From NCBI RefSeq assembly GCF_039555755.1, contig NZ_CP154631.1:1364001-1428000 (forward strand): a stretch of 64,000 bases of DNA, given 5' to 3'. Shown here piece after piece: positions 63,405 to 64,000 of this stretch; the first letter of the stretch is position 1; each line of letters begins with the position of its first letter. Source of the DNA: Pseudomonas sediminis (GTDB lineage Bacteria > Pseudomonadota > Gammaproteobacteria > Pseudomonadales > Pseudomonadaceae). The notes beneath the pieces are model-generated. The model worked only from the letters and a program-made list of their open reading frames with translations, had not been told where the DNA came from and searched no databases. Made by a program: the position numbers and the translations under genes.

Positions 63405-64000
63405 TTATACGGCCTCTGCTACTTCAAATTCTGGGGCTTGAGTGCTGACCGGGGGCTGCCAGCCGCGCACATCAATCTTGCCGGTGACGGCGGCGGAGAT
63501 TAGGGCGGAGCGGCGCTCTTGGAGTAGCTCGACAGTCAATACAGCCACAGCAGTTAGCTCCTCATGCCTAATGCGGTCTGCTTCGAGATAAGTCAGGATT
63601 TCCAGTTGCTCCTTCTCGGAAGGAATCGGTAACGCCAGACTCATGACATTACTTGCGGATATGGACGCAAGATTGGTGCTCTGCTTAGAGTTCAAATAAA
63701 AATAAGTCCGCGCCTGCTCTGCCTGCGTAAAGGCTGCCAACCATTCTGCTCTCAGCAAACCATTAGGCCGGATTGCGAACACATGATTTTGGTGGAGACA
63801 TGGATCTATTTGAGCCTGCCAAACCGTGCCGCGCCCTAACTTATCGTTGTCGCCGCCTTCGTTCATAAGCACGTCACCAGCTCGAAGCCTGTAACGCTCG
63901 ACCTCAGATTCAAGTACGGCTATTTCTTTTACCTCAGCTAAATCCACGTAGCCATTCTGCACATTTGCCACGCGCAGGTAGGGCATAACCACGGTTTCGC
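63405..64000 (-). CDS. hsdS: Type I restriction enzyme, S subunit, 3' part
   Basis: About 198 C-terminal residues; the gene runs off the right edge. Contains part of the second target-recognition domain (PYLRVANVQNGYVDL, DVLMNEGGDNDKLGRG, HQNHVFAIRP, LPIPSEKEQLEIL) and the closing helical spacer that binds HsdM. The frame continues through position 64000 without a stop, so internal start codons near 63992 are not real. TAA abuts the hsdR ATG. Confidence 0.9.
   Translation of the reverse strand, partial: ETVVMPYLRVANVQNGYVDLAEVKEIAVLESEVERYRLRAGDVLMNEGGDNDKLGRGTVWQAQIDPCLHQNHVFAIRPNGLLRAEWLAAFTQAEQARTYFYLNSKQSTNLASISASNVMSLALPIPSEKEQLEILTYLEADRIRHEELTAVAVLTVELLQERRSALISAAVTGKIDVRGWQPPVSTQAPEFEVAEAV

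Noticed and set aside
59147..64000. Duplicated 3' end of tRNA-Phe as an attachment site
   Set aside because: I could not find a second copy of the T-arm/acceptor sequence within the window; it may lie beyond the right edge.

Overview
The window reads as a chromosomal segment of a Pseudomonas species: high GC with strong codon-position bias, dense genes, REP-type intergenic palindromes, and many genes whose order I remember from P. aeruginosa PAO1. The left block (about 0-38.7 kb) follows PAO1 PA0353 down to PA0305; the middle and right block (about 39-59 kb) follows PA5126 up to PA5148. A P. mendocina/oleovorans-like species is plausible, but the species is an inference. The last 5 kb and one insertion sequence are accessory DNA.

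Layout. 0-2.7 kb: tail of a polyamine-type ABC importer (binding protein end, two permeases). 3-14 kb: ilvD, a YfcE-like phosphodiesterase, gloA, a YitT membrane protein, folA, glpQ, an uncharacterised membrane protein/GTPase pair (DUF2868/DUF3482), and the TSUP-lgt-thyA operon. 14-24.5 kb: an NRDE/TANGO2 protein, rppH-ptsP, a HAD phosphatase that probably supplies histidinol-phosphate phosphatase, ilvA, rpiA, and the divergent cadA/cadR heavy-metal efflux pair with its operator. 24.5-31 kb: YegP, a calcium-response-like cluster (two CarP-like beta-propeller proteins around a CarO-like OB-fold protein), an FAA hydrolase, and the divergent pair D-2-hydroxyglutarate dehydrogenase / serA. 31-39.4 kb: several small or DUF proteins, a lipase-like hydrolase, an AraC regulator and a divergent HacB-type acyl-homoserine-lactone acylase.

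39.4-59.2 kb: trmL, an intact IS1182-type element sitting in the loop of a terminator, secB-grxC-rhodanese, gpmI-envC-ctpA, three tandem orphan solute-binding proteins, the histidine genes hisB-hisH-DUF2164-hisA-hisF, an OFA-type MFS carrier, asmA-mutY-yggX and tRNA-Phe. Downstream of the tRNA lies a restriction cluster: mrr-like type IV nuclease, hsdR and the 3' part of hsdS, with any hsdM outside the window.

Functional links: serA and D2HGDH form a coupled serine-synthesis pair; the HAD phosphatase at 17.9 kb and the his genes at 50-53 kb belong to one pathway; envC and ctpA both concern peptidoglycan hydrolysis; lgt and thyA are translationally coupled. The most interesting non-coding signals are a four-half-site 11-bp-periodic box upstream of the CarO-like gene, a palindrome between araC and hacB, the terminator targeted by the IS, and a 48-bp direct repeat at the junction of the two PAO1-like blocks.
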